Positions 33,717 to 42,327 of a DNA stretch of 64,000 nt are shown in pieces (the first letter of the stretch is position 1; the number at the start of each line of letters is the position of its first letter). The stretch spans positions 744,001 to 808,000 of the forward strand of contig NZ_JNIF01000003.1 of NCBI RefSeq assembly GCF_000702445.1, in the 5' to 3' direction. The position numbers and the translations under genes are program-made. The notes under the pieces were generated by a model. It was not told where the DNA came from. It saw nothing but the letters and a program-made list of their open reading frames with translations, and did no database searches. Source of the stretch: Bryobacter aggregatus MPL3. GTDB lineage: Bacteria; Acidobacteriota; Terriglobia; Bryobacterales; Bryobacteraceae.

Positions 33717-36008
33717 ATGAATCAGAAACTTAGGATCGGGCTGGCGGTGCTGGTGGGGATACCGCTACTGGCGGGAGGGGCACTACTTTTCTTGGTGAGT
33801 CCCGAAAAGATGAAGCCCGTGGTGGAAGCGCAGTTGTCAGAAGCATTGCAGCGGCCAGCCAGCATGGAAGCCCTGAGTTTTCATCTGTTTCCTCCCAATT
33901 TTCGGGCCACAGGCCTGAGCATTGCCGATGATCCCAACTTTTCGAAGACGCCTTTTCTGCAGGCAGCTTCTGTTGAGATCATCCCGAAGTTCCTGCCGCT
34001 GCTCACAGGCAAGGTCGAGATCGAGAGCGTGATCGTGACAAAGCCAGCGATTGAGTTGATTCAGAATGCCGCTAAGCGTTGGAACTACCAGTCGATTGGA
34101 GCGAAGACAAATGACAGCAGCCCAAGCGCAGTGGTCCTGGGGCGGCTCGCCATCGAGCAGGCGCAAGTCGGGGTCACGCAGCCAGGAAAGAAGCGAGAAG
34201 AGTATTCCCAGCTCTCCGCTGAGGCCCGCGACTATGCAGAAGGCAAGCCCTTCGGACTCCGCGTGTCAGCCACCCTGCCCAAGGGAGGTGCGATTTCGAT
34301 CGACGGACGCATTGCGATGGCCAAGAGCAAAACCGTGATCGACGATATGACCTTCTCACTTGCTTCGCTAAAGGGCAAGATCAACGGCGAGATGGTTGGC
34401 GAGGCGCTTCATCTGGAGATCGAGGTGCCCAAGTCTCCCATCGCCGATCTGGCCCCGTTATTCCTCCCGAAAGGAATGAGCGTCCAGGGAGACGTGGTGG
34501 CAAAGATCCAGGCCCAAGGCGGCCTCGAAAACCCGGTGCTCAATGGCCGCATCAACGTCAGCGGTTTTGAAGTCTCAGGCGGCGATATCAAGCAACCCGT
34601 GAAAACCGCAAAGCTCGTGCTCGACCTGACCCCGGAACGAATCACGCTGGAGCCTGCAAATGTCAGTAGCGGCTCAACGCAGATCCAGACCTATGGCGTG
34701 GTGACGAAGTATGCAACGGCGCCGGTCGTGGAAGCGACGCTGATTGCCCCGAACGCACAAGTGGCAGAGCTCCTCGCGATTGCCCGCGCTTACGGCGTCT
34801 CCGCTGTGGATGGAATCAGTTCTACCGGACAAGCCAAACTCCAAGTGCGCGTGCATGGGTCTGTCCGGGACTTGCAGTTTGCTGGCTCCGGCTCGCTGCG
34901 CGACGCGAATCTGCAATTGCCTCAGCTCACCAAGGCAGTGACCATCCGCAACACCGACTTCAAGTTTGAATCGAACGCAGCCGCATTGACGGGAATCGAC
35001 GCCAGCATCGGCTCGACGACAGCACGTGGGGAGATGCGGATCGCGAACTTTGCGCAGCCCTCCCTCAGCTTCCAACTGAATGCCGACCAACTCCGCCTGA
35101 ATGAGATGCTGAGCTTGCTCAAAGAAAGCGGCGGCAAACCGGGCACCACACCGTCAAAACTGACAGCAGATGGCTCGCTGAACATCGGCAGCTTAGAGAT
35201 GTCCGACCTGAAGCTGAGCCAAGTCTCCTCCCGCATGGAATACCGGGATCGTCAGATGACTTTGAACCCTTTGAACGCAACCGTATATGGAGGCAAGCAT
35301 AGCGGCAACATGACGATCGATATGAAAGCGACTCCTGCCGTCTATACCCTGGTATCGAAGCTCGACAAGATCGAATCGGGCCAACTGCTCGGAGCAACCA
35401 CTGGATTGAAGAGCATTGTGAGCGGTCCGATGTCTGCAAATCTGAATCTACGCTTCACCCCAGCCGATGCGGTGCAAATGGCCCGCAGTCTCAACGGCAA
35501 CCTCTCCGTGAAGTTCGATCAGGGCAAGATTGCCAGCTTCAATCTGACCAATGAACTGGCACTGATCGCCAAGTTTCTCGGCTTTCAAAAAGGGGCGGAG
35601 AGCTTCACGCAGTTCCTGGGGATCAACGGGGACTTGGCGATTGTGAACGGCGCGGCAACGACGCAGAATTTGAAGATGGATCTGGCCAATCTGACTGCAG
35701 CTCTCACCGGCTCGATGAATCTCGCCGATCAGACCCTGGACCTCAAGCTCATGAGCATCCTCGACAAACGCTTCAGCGAGACGGTAGGGGGAGCTAAGGT
35801 GGGAGGCTTTATGACGGCAGCGATGGCCAACGGAGCAGGCAATCTGATGATTCCGGCCAGCATCAAGGGCAGCTTCGCGCATCCGGTCATCACTCCGGAC
35901 CCTGGGGCGATTGCGAAGATGAAGCTACAATCGTTTAGCCCCAAGGATCCGAAGCAAATGATGGAGAATGTGAACTCCATCCTCGACCTGTTCAAGAAGA
36001 AACCCTAG
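33717..36008 (+). CDS. AsmA-family envelope protein
   Basis: 763 residues. One N-terminal membrane segment (GLAVLVGIPLLAGGALLFLV) precedes an AsmA-type start (SPEKMKPVVEAQLSEALQRP, then ALSFHLFPPNFRATGLSIAD). A long repetitive beta-strand region follows, and the C-terminal AsmA_2-like part includes LNGNLSVKFDQGKIASFNLT and GSMNLADQTLDLKLM. Such proteins are anchored in the inner membrane with a periplasmic beta-groove and are implicated in lipid transport to, or assembly of, the outer membrane. The gene ends in a 4-base CTAG overlap with the convergent 36005-36949 gene. Confidence 0.92.
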   Translation: MNQKLRIGLAVLVGIPLLAGGALLFLVSPEKMKPVVEAQLSEALQRPASMEALSFHLFPPNFRATGLSIADDPNFSKTPFLQAASVEIIPKFLPLLTGKVEIESVIVTKPAIELIQNAAKRWNYQSIGAKTNDSSPSAVVLGRLAIEQAQVGVTQPGKKREEYSQLSAEARDYAEGKPFGLRVSATLPKGGAISIDGRIAMAKSKTVIDDMTFSLASLKGKINGEMVGEALHLEIEVPKSPIADLAPLFLPKGMSVQGDVVAKIQAQGGLENPVLNGRINVSGFEVSGGDIKQPVKTAKLVLDLTPERITLEPANVSSGSTQIQTYGVVTKYATAPVVEATLIAPNAQVAELLAIARAYGVSAVDGISSTGQAKLQVRVHGSVRDLQFAGSGSLRDANLQLPQLTKAVTIRNTDFKFESNAAALTGIDASIGSTTARGEMRIANFAQPSLSFQLNADQLRLNEMLSLLKESGGKPGTTPSKLTADGSLNIGSLEMSDLKLSQVSSRMEYRDRQMTLNPLNATVYGGKHSGNMTIDMKATPAVYTLVSKLDKIESGQLLGATTGLKSIVSGPMSANLNLRFTPADAVQMARSLNGNLSVKFDQGKIASFNLTNELALIAKFLGFQKGAESFTQFLGINGDLAIVNGAATTQNLKMDLANLTAALTGSMNLADQTLDLKLMSILDKRFSETVGGAKVGGFMTAAMANGAGNLMIPASIKGSFAHPVITPDPGAIAKMKLQSFSPKDPKQMMENVNSILDLFKKKP

Positions 36009-36949
36009 TTCTCCTCACGCACTCGAATCGTCTGCGCCGGCATCGTAACGCCGTGAAACGGAGTCTCATCCACCTGATAATCGCTGGGCGGCTCAAACAG
36101 GCTCTTGGACGGCTCGCCAAGGTGCAGGTTCGAGATGCGGGTGGTAGTTTCTCCCATACGGGGATCCGAGTGCTTCATCAGTACCGTTGCCTTGATCTCA
36201 TTGCTATACCAGGTCTCAGTGACGACCTCGATCGCGCGCTCATTCCCCATCTCCCCGGCTGGGATGATCATCGTCACGCGCGAGCCTTTCGCCGAAACAC
36301 CTTCGATATTCTGCGTCCCGAGATCCTCGTGCTTTGCATTGGACCGCACTGCCGGAACCGTATCCAGCTTCTGGATATAGGCAACCTCAGCCTGTCGCTT
36401 GGCAACATTGTCGGGCAGCACCTGCATCACCGCCGAACTCGTGGAAGCAGTGTCTCGCGCAATCACAAGCGTTTCCGCATTGGCTGGGGGCGCGGGGGCG
36501 ATAGACCTGATGTTTCCGCTCAAGGCTCGTACTGCTGCCATTCCTGCTTCAGACTTCGACTTGAAGGCCACCTTGCGATTCGGGTCGAGCGTATAGCTGG
36601 TCTTGGTCACCGGGTCGTCGATAAAAATGCTGACGATCGGAGACTCTGTTTGCCCGAGCTTTCCGAGGCCAACGATGGTCGTCTCACGGCGCGTACGGCC
36701 TTCGGAATCGCGGGCAAAAGAACTCTTGTTCGTTTGCGAAATGCGATTGCCATCGCCGAGGGTCTGGACCATTTCGGTGATGGTGTCCGCAGAGTACGGA
36801 GCGCCCTTGACGGCCAACTCCGCGCGGTTTGCAAAGTAAGTGAAGGAGGCTTGCGCCGGCATTGCCGGTATCGCCTGGACACTGATGTTGGGCTCCTGGC
36901 CGGAAAGAACAAGACCTGCTCCAAGAGCAAGACTACAAAGCGTTTTCAT
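36005..36949 (-). CDS. Exported protein of unknown function in sigma/anti-sigma operon
   Basis: 314 residues with a signal peptide (MKTLCSLALGAGLVLSGQ). AGGAGA lies 5 bases before the ATG. The body is beta-rich with conserved-looking stretches (DSEGRTRRETTIVG, IFIDDPVTKTSYTLDPNRKVAF, EVVTETWYSNEIKATVLMKHSDPRMGETTTRISNLH). This pattern is common in exported acidobacterial proteins encoded beside ECF sigma factors; no enzyme motif is seen. It lies 18 bp after the probable anti-sigma gene. It may be the regulated effector or signal input of that system, which is inference. Confidence 0.85.
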   Translation of the reverse strand: MKTLCSLALGAGLVLSGQEPNISVQAIPAMPAQASFTYFANRAELAVKGAPYSADTITEMVQTLGDGNRISQTNKSSFARDSEGRTRRETTIVGLGKLGQTESPIVSIFIDDPVTKTSYTLDPNRKVAFKSKSEAGMAAVRALSGNIRSIAPAPPANAETLVIARDTASTSSAVMQVLPDNVAKRQAEVAYIQKLDTVPAVRSNAKHEDLGTQNIEGVSAKGSRVTMIIPAGEMGNERAIEVVTETWYSNEIKATVLMKHSDPRMGETTTRISNLHLGEPSKSLFEPPSDYQVDETPFHGVTMPAQTIRVREEN

Positions 36950-36967
36950 GAGATTCTCCTATTTCAG

Positions 36968-37495
36968 TTATTCGGTGGATGGGATTCGGATGGCGCGGGC
37001 CATGCCGTCTTCGCCAAGCAAGACCTCGGCGGTAACGTTGGCATTGGGTTCCAACTGAGCCTGCACCAGGCCCAGCGCAGTCAAACGATCTCGGCTGATG
37101 TTGATCCGCAGCACTTGCAGCGTGACAGGCTCAGGTAACATCTCCGCCTGGGCCAGCGCGATAAAACCAGACCAGGAATTGGGTTGTTCCGTTTTCGGTG
37201 GGAGATGCGGCTTGCGCCGGCGGGGCGCTGGAGCCGCCACAGGCAAGACAACAGGCTCCACCGAAGGCGCTCCCACGGCGGCCACCGGAAGAGGCGGTGG
37301 CGTCACAATCGATACCGGAACAGGACGACGGCCGAACCAGATCGCCAGCGAAGCGGCCGCAGCCAGCAAGCCAATGCTCACGATCCGGTTCCGTCTGCGG
37401 CGCGCCTGCTCCCGCTGCAGGAGCGCCTCGAAATCGAAAGCAGGAGCGGCGGGCAAGGCGTCGCGGTATTCGTTCAAAAGCGAATCGAGCTTCAT
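36968..37495 (-). CDS. Probable membrane anti-sigma factor
   Basis: 175 residues. A short cytoplasmic N-terminus (LLNEYRDALPAAPAFDFEALLQREQARRRRNR) is followed by a single transmembrane helix (IVSIGLLAAAASLAIWF) and a Pro-rich linker. The ~65-residue periplasmic tail ends NANVTAEVLLGEDGMARAIRIP. The ATG overlaps the sigma-factor stop by four bases (ATGA) and has AAGGAGAG upstream. The topology and position fit a cognate anti-sigma, but a zinc-binding anti-sigma motif (HxxxCxxC) is absent. Confidence 0.75.
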   Translation of the reverse strand: MKLDSLLNEYRDALPAAPAFDFEALLQREQARRRRNRIVSIGLLAAAASLAIWFGRRPVPVSIVTPPPLPVAAVGAPSVEPVVLPVAAPAPRRRKPHLPPKTEQPNSWSGFIALAQAEMLPEPVTLQVLRINISRDRLTALGLVQAQLEPNANVTAEVLLGEDGMARAIRIPSTE

Positions 37496-38043
37496 CGGAT
37501 CTCTCCTTCAAATTGCCTCAGACGAAGTTTCAATTGTTGTTTAGCGCGGCTCAGCCGGGAGCGAACCGTACCAATGGCAATGTCAAGAGCAGCCGCAGCA
37601 TCCTCATAACTGCACTCTTCAATTTCACAAAGCAACACGACCTCGCGATAGTGTTCCGGCAGAGACAAGATGGCATCGCGAACCGCATGGATGCGCTGTT
37701 CTCTTTCGAGATGCAGGAGCAAGTCGCCGTCAGCAGCGTTGTCGTCCTCGAGCGGCTCCTCCCGCTCATTGCGCCGCGACGACCGCAACCGATTCCGGAC
37801 CACGCCGTAGAGAAAAGCCTGCGCGCTCCCCCGCGACGGATTAAAGAGCCCGGGGTTGCGAATCAGATCGAGAAAAGCCTCCTGAATTGCCTCCGCCGCG
37901 CGCGATTCCGATCCGGAAAAAGCAAGTCCGAAGCGGTACAGGCGCGGGTGCAGATGCGCGTAGAGCTGCCGTAGGTCGGGGACGGTTTCGGCTCGTTTGG
38001 GTTCCGCGATCAGCACTGCCTGTAATGGACGCGGAGCAGTCAT
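37492..38043 (-). CDS. ECF RNA polymerase sigma factor
   Basis: 183 residues. Region 2 spans RQLYAHLHPRLYRFGLAFSG through AEAIQEAFLDLIRNP and AFLYGVVRNRLRSSRR. After an acidic linker, region 4 has LSLPEHYREVVLLCEIEECS and YEDAAAALDIAIGTVRSRLSRAKQQL. It is translationally coupled to the probable anti-sigma gene. It lies 17 bp after the phosphohexomutase gene on the same strand, so it may also be read from an upstream promoter. The N-terminal ~25 residues are a short extra extension. Confidence 0.92.
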   Translation of the reverse strand: MTAPRPLQAVLIAEPKRAETVPDLRQLYAHLHPRLYRFGLAFSGSESRAAEAIQEAFLDLIRNPGLFNPSRGSAQAFLYGVVRNRLRSSRRNEREEPLEDDNAADGDLLLHLEREQRIHAVRDAILSLPEHYREVVLLCEIEECSYEDAAAALDIAIGTVRSRLSRAKQQLKLRLRQFEGEIR

Positions 38044-38060
38044 TTAGTTCCCGAAAAAGA

Positions 38061-39416
38061 TCAAGAGCGCAGCAGCGTCATCGATTGGTCAAAAAGCTGT
38101 TTGGCCCGCGCCGCATCTTTGCTTTCCACCGCGACACGCAGAATGGGCTCCGTATTGGAGGCGCGCAGATGAATCCAACCCTCCGGCAGATTCAGCTTCA
38201 GTCCGTCCATACGCTCGAGTTGCGCCTGTGGGTGCGCCTTCTCCATCGCCAGCATCAAGCCACCCAACTTGCCGTGTGCGAATTGCACCTTGCCGCCATA
38301 GCGATGAAAGCGCGGCAGCGCGCCGTTCATCTGGCTGAGGGTCTTGCCTTCGCCGGCCATGCGATCGAGAAGCAGGGCCATCGCCATATAGCTATCCCGG
38401 CAAAGATGCGTGCCCGAAAAGATCACGCCACCGCTCGAACCTTCACCGCCAATCAGAGCCTTGACGGCGCGCATCCGCTCCACCACATTCGCTTCGCCCA
38501 CCGCCGTGCGATATACGCGCACGCCAAAGCGGGAGGCCACCTCATCGATGACACTCGAGGTGGTGAGATTCACAACCACATCGCCAGTGGCGCGCGACAG
38601 CGCCGCTTCTACCGCGAGGGCGAGCATGTCATCGTTATCGATCATTTCGGCCCGCTCATCGCAAACCGCGAGGCGGTCGCCGTCCGGGTCCTGGCCGAAG
38701 CCGATGTCGCAACCATGCTCCCGCACCAGCGCCATCAATTCGCCGAGCGTTTCCGGCTTCGGCTCGGCCTCGCGCGGGAAGGTCTTTGTCGGGTCCACAT
38801 GAATCGCGTGCAGCTCGCAGCCCAGCACTTGTTCGAGAAACCAAACACTCATCCGCGAGCCTGCGCCATTGACGCCATCAATCGCCACACGGAAGCGCCG
38901 GGCACGAATGCGCTCCACATCGACATGCTTCAAAACACGATCGATGTGACGCTTCCAGGGGCTTTCTTCATCCACCGTGAGCCCCAGCATCTCCTCGTTT
39001 GTCGCCTCCGTAAAATCGCTCTGGTGGAACAGATCGAGCAACTCGGTGCGTTCGTAATGATTGAAGAACAGCCCATCGCCATTGAAGAGCTTGAGCGCAT
39101 TCCACTCAGCCGGATTGTGCGAGGCGGTGATGCCGATGCCGCCCACGGCGCCCGTCTCGGCGACATAGATCTGGATGGTCGGCGTAGTCTGCACTCCGAC
39201 ACGAACCACTTCGCAGCCCGCGGCCAGTAACCCGCAAACTACGGCATGCTCGATCATCGGGCCAGTGAAGCGAGTATCGCGGCCCACCACCACCCGGCCA
39301 TGACCGACATAGGTTCCAAAAGCTTGGGCAAAGTCTGCCGCCAGCAGCGGGGTGAGGAACTCACCCACAACGCCACGCACCCCCGAGACGCCCACCTTCA
39401 GTTTGTGCTCACGCAT
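38061..39416 (-). CDS. Alpha-D-phosphohexomutase (phosphoglucosamine/phosphomannomutase type)
   Basis: 451 residues with all four family motifs: phosphoserine loop GITASHNPAEWNALKL (Ser about residue 98), metal loop GQDPDGDRLAV, sugar-recognition loop GGEGSSGGV and phosphate-binding loop RASNTEPILRV. The enzyme moves phosphate between C6 and C1 of a hexose or hexosamine. The GEGSSGG loop is more like archaeal-type PMM/PGM/GlmM proteins than the GEQSGH loop of Escherichia coli GlmM. It overlaps the upstream paralogue by 8 bases and probably supplies sugar nucleotides for cell-wall or polysaccharide synthesis (inference). Confidence 0.92.
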   Translation of the reverse strand: MREHKLKVGVSGVRGVVGEFLTPLLAADFAQAFGTYVGHGRVVVGRDTRFTGPMIEHAVVCGLLAAGCEVVRVGVQTTPTIQIYVAETGAVGGIGITASHNPAEWNALKLFNGDGLFFNHYERTELLDLFHQSDFTEATNEEMLGLTVDEESPWKRHIDRVLKHVDVERIRARRFRVAIDGVNGAGSRMSVWFLEQVLGCELHAIHVDPTKTFPREAEPKPETLGELMALVREHGCDIGFGQDPDGDRLAVCDERAEMIDNDDMLALAVEAALSRATGDVVVNLTTSSVIDEVASRFGVRVYRTAVGEANVVERMRAVKALIGGEGSSGGVIFSGTHLCRDSYMAMALLLDRMAGEGKTLSQMNGALPRFHRYGGKVQFAHGKLGGLMLAMEKAHPQAQLERMDGLKLNLPEGWIHLRASNTEPILRVAVESKDAARAKQLFDQSMTLLRS

Positions 39417-40770
39417 AGTTGCGTACCGTCTCCAAAATATTTGCCATCAAGGCATCCGCGCGGCCCTCGCGGGTCTCGGCGATCACTCGAACAATCGGTT
39501 CCGTATTGGAGACACGCACATGGAACCAGCCATTCGGAAGGTCGGCCCGGAGACCATCCTGCGTATCCAGGCGAGCCGTCTGCCACAGATCTTCGAGCTG
39601 CGTCATCATCTCCGGAATCCGCTTGGAATCGAGCTTCACTTCGGCCTTGCACATGTCATAGGCTGGCATGGTCGCAAGAATCTCCTTGAGCGTTCTGCCC
39701 TCGGACTGCAAGCGGCTCGCAAGCGCAATCAGACTGGCGATTCCGTCATAGACAAAGCGGAACTCCGGCAGCATCACCGCACCAGTGCCTTCTCCGGCAA
39801 TCGCAATTCGCTCGGCAGGATACATCGCCAACGCATCCATCGCATATTGACGGCCCACCGGCACCCGCAACACAGTCGCATCGTATTTCTTTGCAATCTC
39901 TTCGAGCAGCGAAGTGGTCGACAGATTGGTGATCACCAAGCGGCCGGGCTGCTTGCGCAGTTGGTGCTCGGCCAGCAGCGGCAGAATCAGTTCCTCGCTC
40001 ACCACTTCGCCATCGCCACAGCAAACCGCAATCCGGTCACTATCCATGTCGAAAAGAACACCGAGATCGGCTCCGATCGCTTGCACAACCGGCGCCAGTT
40101 GCAGCCCCACCGTCCGGGCATTGGTATTGGGGATGTGAGCAAAAGCCTTCGGCTCCATCGCCGCGTTGATCATCGTGATGTTGAGCGAATGCCGCTCCTT
40201 GAGCCGCGCCAGAATCAGACTCGACAGGCCCGAAGAGCAATCTGCGACGATGCGAAGATTCTTCAGCGCCGTGACATCAAAGACCCGTTCAAGATCTTCG
40301 ATATAGAAATCAATCGCATCATCGCTATGATGCAGAAGCCCAACCTCCCGCCAATCTTTGAAATCAAAGCGGCGCAGATGGTAGATGTCGAGTAGTTCCG
40401 AGGCCTCACCAGTCGACAGATAATTTCCATTCGGCCCCAGAAACTTCAACGCATTCCATTCGGCGCTGTTGTGCGAGGCGCCGATCGAGATTCCGCCGGC
40501 GGCGTTTGTTCTCTGGATGGCGTGTTGCACGACAGGCGTCGAAGCAAGTCCCAGATCGATCACATCGCGGCCACTGGCCAACAGGGAGGCAATGATTCCT
40601 TCGCGCAACATGATGCTCGAGGCGCGCGGGTCACGCCCGATGAGAATGGGTCCGGGACGATCGAGGAGAAAACTGAAGGCAGCGGCGAATTCGAGCGCGT
40701 GGCGGGCTTGGAGCCCAGGGCCAACGATGCCGCGAACTCCAACCGTGCTAATGCGCAGGGAGTTGGCCAT
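39409..40770 (-). CDS. Diverged alpha-D-phosphohexomutase paralogue
   Basis: 453 residues, a tandem paralogue of the next gene. The phosphoserine loop is GASHNSAEWNALKF (the usual Pro after Asn is Ser). The metal loop is DMDSDRIAV, keeping the Asp residues but replacing the Gly. The sugar loop is GEGTGAVMLPE rather than GExSGG. The phosphate loop VSNTEPIVRV is intact. It is probably still able to bind phosphosugar and metal, but its substrate choice may differ from the neighbour or it may have a regulatory role. It starts 6 bp after the CBM9-like gene. The 8-base overlap with the downstream gene suggests coordinated production. Confidence 0.88.
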   Translation of the reverse strand: MANSLRISTVGVRGIVGPGLQARHALEFAAAFSFLLDRPGPILIGRDPRASSIMLREGIIASLLASGRDVIDLGLASTPVVQHAIQRTNAAGGISIGASHNSAEWNALKFLGPNGNYLSTGEASELLDIYHLRRFDFKDWREVGLLHHSDDAIDFYIEDLERVFDVTALKNLRIVADCSSGLSSLILARLKERHSLNITMINAAMEPKAFAHIPNTNARTVGLQLAPVVQAIGADLGVLFDMDSDRIAVCCGDGEVVSEELILPLLAEHQLRKQPGRLVITNLSTTSLLEEIAKKYDATVLRVPVGRQYAMDALAMYPAERIAIAGEGTGAVMLPEFRFVYDGIASLIALASRLQSEGRTLKEILATMPAYDMCKAEVKLDSKRIPEMMTQLEDLWQTARLDTQDGLRADLPNGWFHVRVSNTEPIVRVIAETREGRADALMANILETVRNYA

Positions 40771-40776
40771 CGATTT

Positions 40777-41457
40777 CTACTTGACGAACTCAAGAATGCC
40801 GAACTTCTCGGGCGTGTGATTGCTGATCCGTCCCGTCGGGGACCAAGCCACCATCTTGCGCTCCGGCGGCCCGCCCTGGAAGCGATAAAAATTACCGCGC
40901 ATCTTCGTGCCAGGCTTCACCGCTTTGTCCGTCACGCTCTTGAAGGGAATCTGAAACTCGCCGTACCAGATCTTCGCCTTCTCATCAATCCGCGCCTTGA
41001 CTTTCATCTGGCTGTCCCACTTCCAGGCATTGGGAATGGGCTTCTTCGTATCGATATCGAGATCGACCCACTCGCCCTGCGGACTCACCTGATACTCCCG
41101 GTAGCGATGGATGTTGTCAAAATCGGCACCCAGAAAAATCTCTGCCACATCGTGCTCCCAAAGCAGATTCGTCTCGGTCGTAGTGGAGGGATTCGGGTTG
41201 ACGTAGAGCTCGGTATAAGGGCAGCTCATCAAGACATAGAGCGAGTCTGGCGTCCAGCGGACGCGAATCTCGGTGCGATTGCCCGGAAGCTCCACGCCCA
41301 GGTTGCTGCGTGTCGCAAAAACAGGGGGGATCTGCTTCCAGAATTTACTCGCCGGATCAGCAGTCAGCGGAACATCCTTGCTGGCAAACTTTACTTTGAG
41401 AAGGTCTTCCGAGAAGGCCGAAGCGGCCAGCAAGAGGATGAGCGCGGGGAGTTTCAT
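40777..41457 (-). CDS. Exported carbohydrate-binding family 9-like protein
   Basis: 226 residues. The start at 41457 (MKLPALILLLAASAFS) has a signal peptide and GGGAGAAG directly upstream; the much longer frame runs antisense through the divergent esterase and is rejected. The body matches the CBM9/DOMON-like beta-sandwich used by exported sugar- or heme-binding proteins: RVRWTPDSLYVLMSCPY, LLWEHDVAEIFLGAD, YREYQVSPQGEWVDL and KIWYGEFQIPFKS. It lies upstream of two phosphohexomutase genes and divergent from an esterase, which suggests carbohydrate metabolism. Confidence 0.88.
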   Translation of the reverse strand: MKLPALILLLAASAFSEDLLKVKFASKDVPLTADPASKFWKQIPPVFATRSNLGVELPGNRTEIRVRWTPDSLYVLMSCPYTELYVNPNPSTTTETNLLWEHDVAEIFLGADFDNIHRYREYQVSPQGEWVDLDIDTKKPIPNAWKWDSQMKVKARIDEKAKIWYGEFQIPFKSVTDKAVKPGTKMRGNFYRFQGGPPERKMVAWSPTGRISNHTPEKFGILEFVK

Positions 41458-41467
41458 CTTCTCCCAA

Positions 41468-41473
41468 TATAAT
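41468..41473 (+). promoter_or_regulatory. -10 box suggesting a near-leaderless esterase transcript
   Basis: A perfect TATAAT ends 8 bases before ATG 41482. The spacing would put the transcription start at or next to the start codon. The same 24-bp gap must also carry the divergent CBM9-like promoter. No -35 hexamer is evident. Confidence 0.35.
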
Positions 41474-41481
41474 TGAAGCCT

Positions 41482-42327
41482 ATGGTCCATCGTCTTTTTC
41501 TGGTCCTTGCCCCGGCCCTGCTCTTTGCGCAATTGCAAACCCCAGACTGGGTCAGCGTCGAGTCGAACATCTCGTACTCGAAGCATCCAGAGACTGTGCT
41601 CGATGTCTATCAGTCCAAGCGCGCACCTGCGCCCCAGACAAAGCGAGCCGGAGTGCTCGTCATCCACGGAGGCGGCTGGGGAGGCGGCACCAAGGAGAAC
41701 GTCTTTGAGCGGCTCTGCCTGCCTTATCTCCAGAAGGGACTGGTTGTCGTCAATGTAGAGTACCGGTTGTCCCGAGCCGCGCTTGCCCCCGCAGCCGTGG
41801 AAGACGCCCTGCTCGCGGCAGATTGGTTTCGCGCCAACGCGGCGAAGTATGGCGTCGATAAAAACAAAATCATTGTCACCGGAGATTCCGCAGGCGGCCA
41901 TCTCGCGTTGATGGTCGGCATGACGCCGAAACAGGCCAAGCTCGGGCCGCCGGCGAAAGTTGCGGCCGTGATCAACTTTTACGGCATCACCGACGTGCAG
42001 GATCAACTCGAAGGGCAACACATGCGGCAGTATGCGGTCACCTGGTTGCCCGCTACGCTGCCCGACCGGCAGGAATTAGCCCGCCGCGTCTCGCCCATCA
42101 CCTGGGTGCGTAAAGACTTGCCTCCAATTCTCACCATTCATGGCGACCAGGACCCCACCGTTCCTTATGCCCACGGGGTCGATCTCACCAAAGCGCTGCG
42201 TGAAGCGGGTGCTGATGCCGAACTGATCCCTGTGGCACAAGGCGCACACGGTAACTTCGGCCCGGAGAAGGACGCCGAAATTTATGGTTTGATTTTCAAC
42301 TTTCTCGAAAAGCGAAAACTTCTCTAA
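41482..42327 (+). CDS. Exported alpha/beta hydrolase (esterase/lipase family)
   Basis: About 281 residues from ATG 41482; an in-frame TTG at 41473 is possible. A signal peptide (MVHRLFLVLAPALLFA) leads to a hormone-sensitive-lipase-like fold: oxyanion motif VIHGGGWGGG, nucleophile VTGDSAGGHLAL, acid HGDQDPTVPY and catalytic His in QGAHGNF. These enzymes cleave esters; acetyl or feruloyl esters of polysaccharides would fit the surroundings, but that is inference. Its TAA shares an A with the next ATG (TAATG), so it is coupled to the isomerase-like gene. Confidence 0.92.
   Translation: MVHRLFLVLAPALLFAQLQTPDWVSVESNISYSKHPETVLDVYQSKRAPAPQTKRAGVLVIHGGGWGGGTKENVFERLCLPYLQKGLVVVNVEYRLSRAALAPAAVEDALLAADWFRANAAKYGVDKNKIIVTGDSAGGHLALMVGMTPKQAKLGPPAKVAAVINFYGITDVQDQLEGQHMRQYAVTWLPATLPDRQELARRVSPITWVRKDLPPILTIHGDQDPTVPYAHGVDLTKALREAGADAELIPVAQGAHGNFGPEKDAEIYGLIFNFLEKRKLL

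Noticed and set aside
40777-42021. Long form of the CBM9-like gene starting at 42021
   Set aside because: The extra N-terminus runs antisense through the esterase; the signal peptide and Shine-Dalgarno sequence support a start at 41457.
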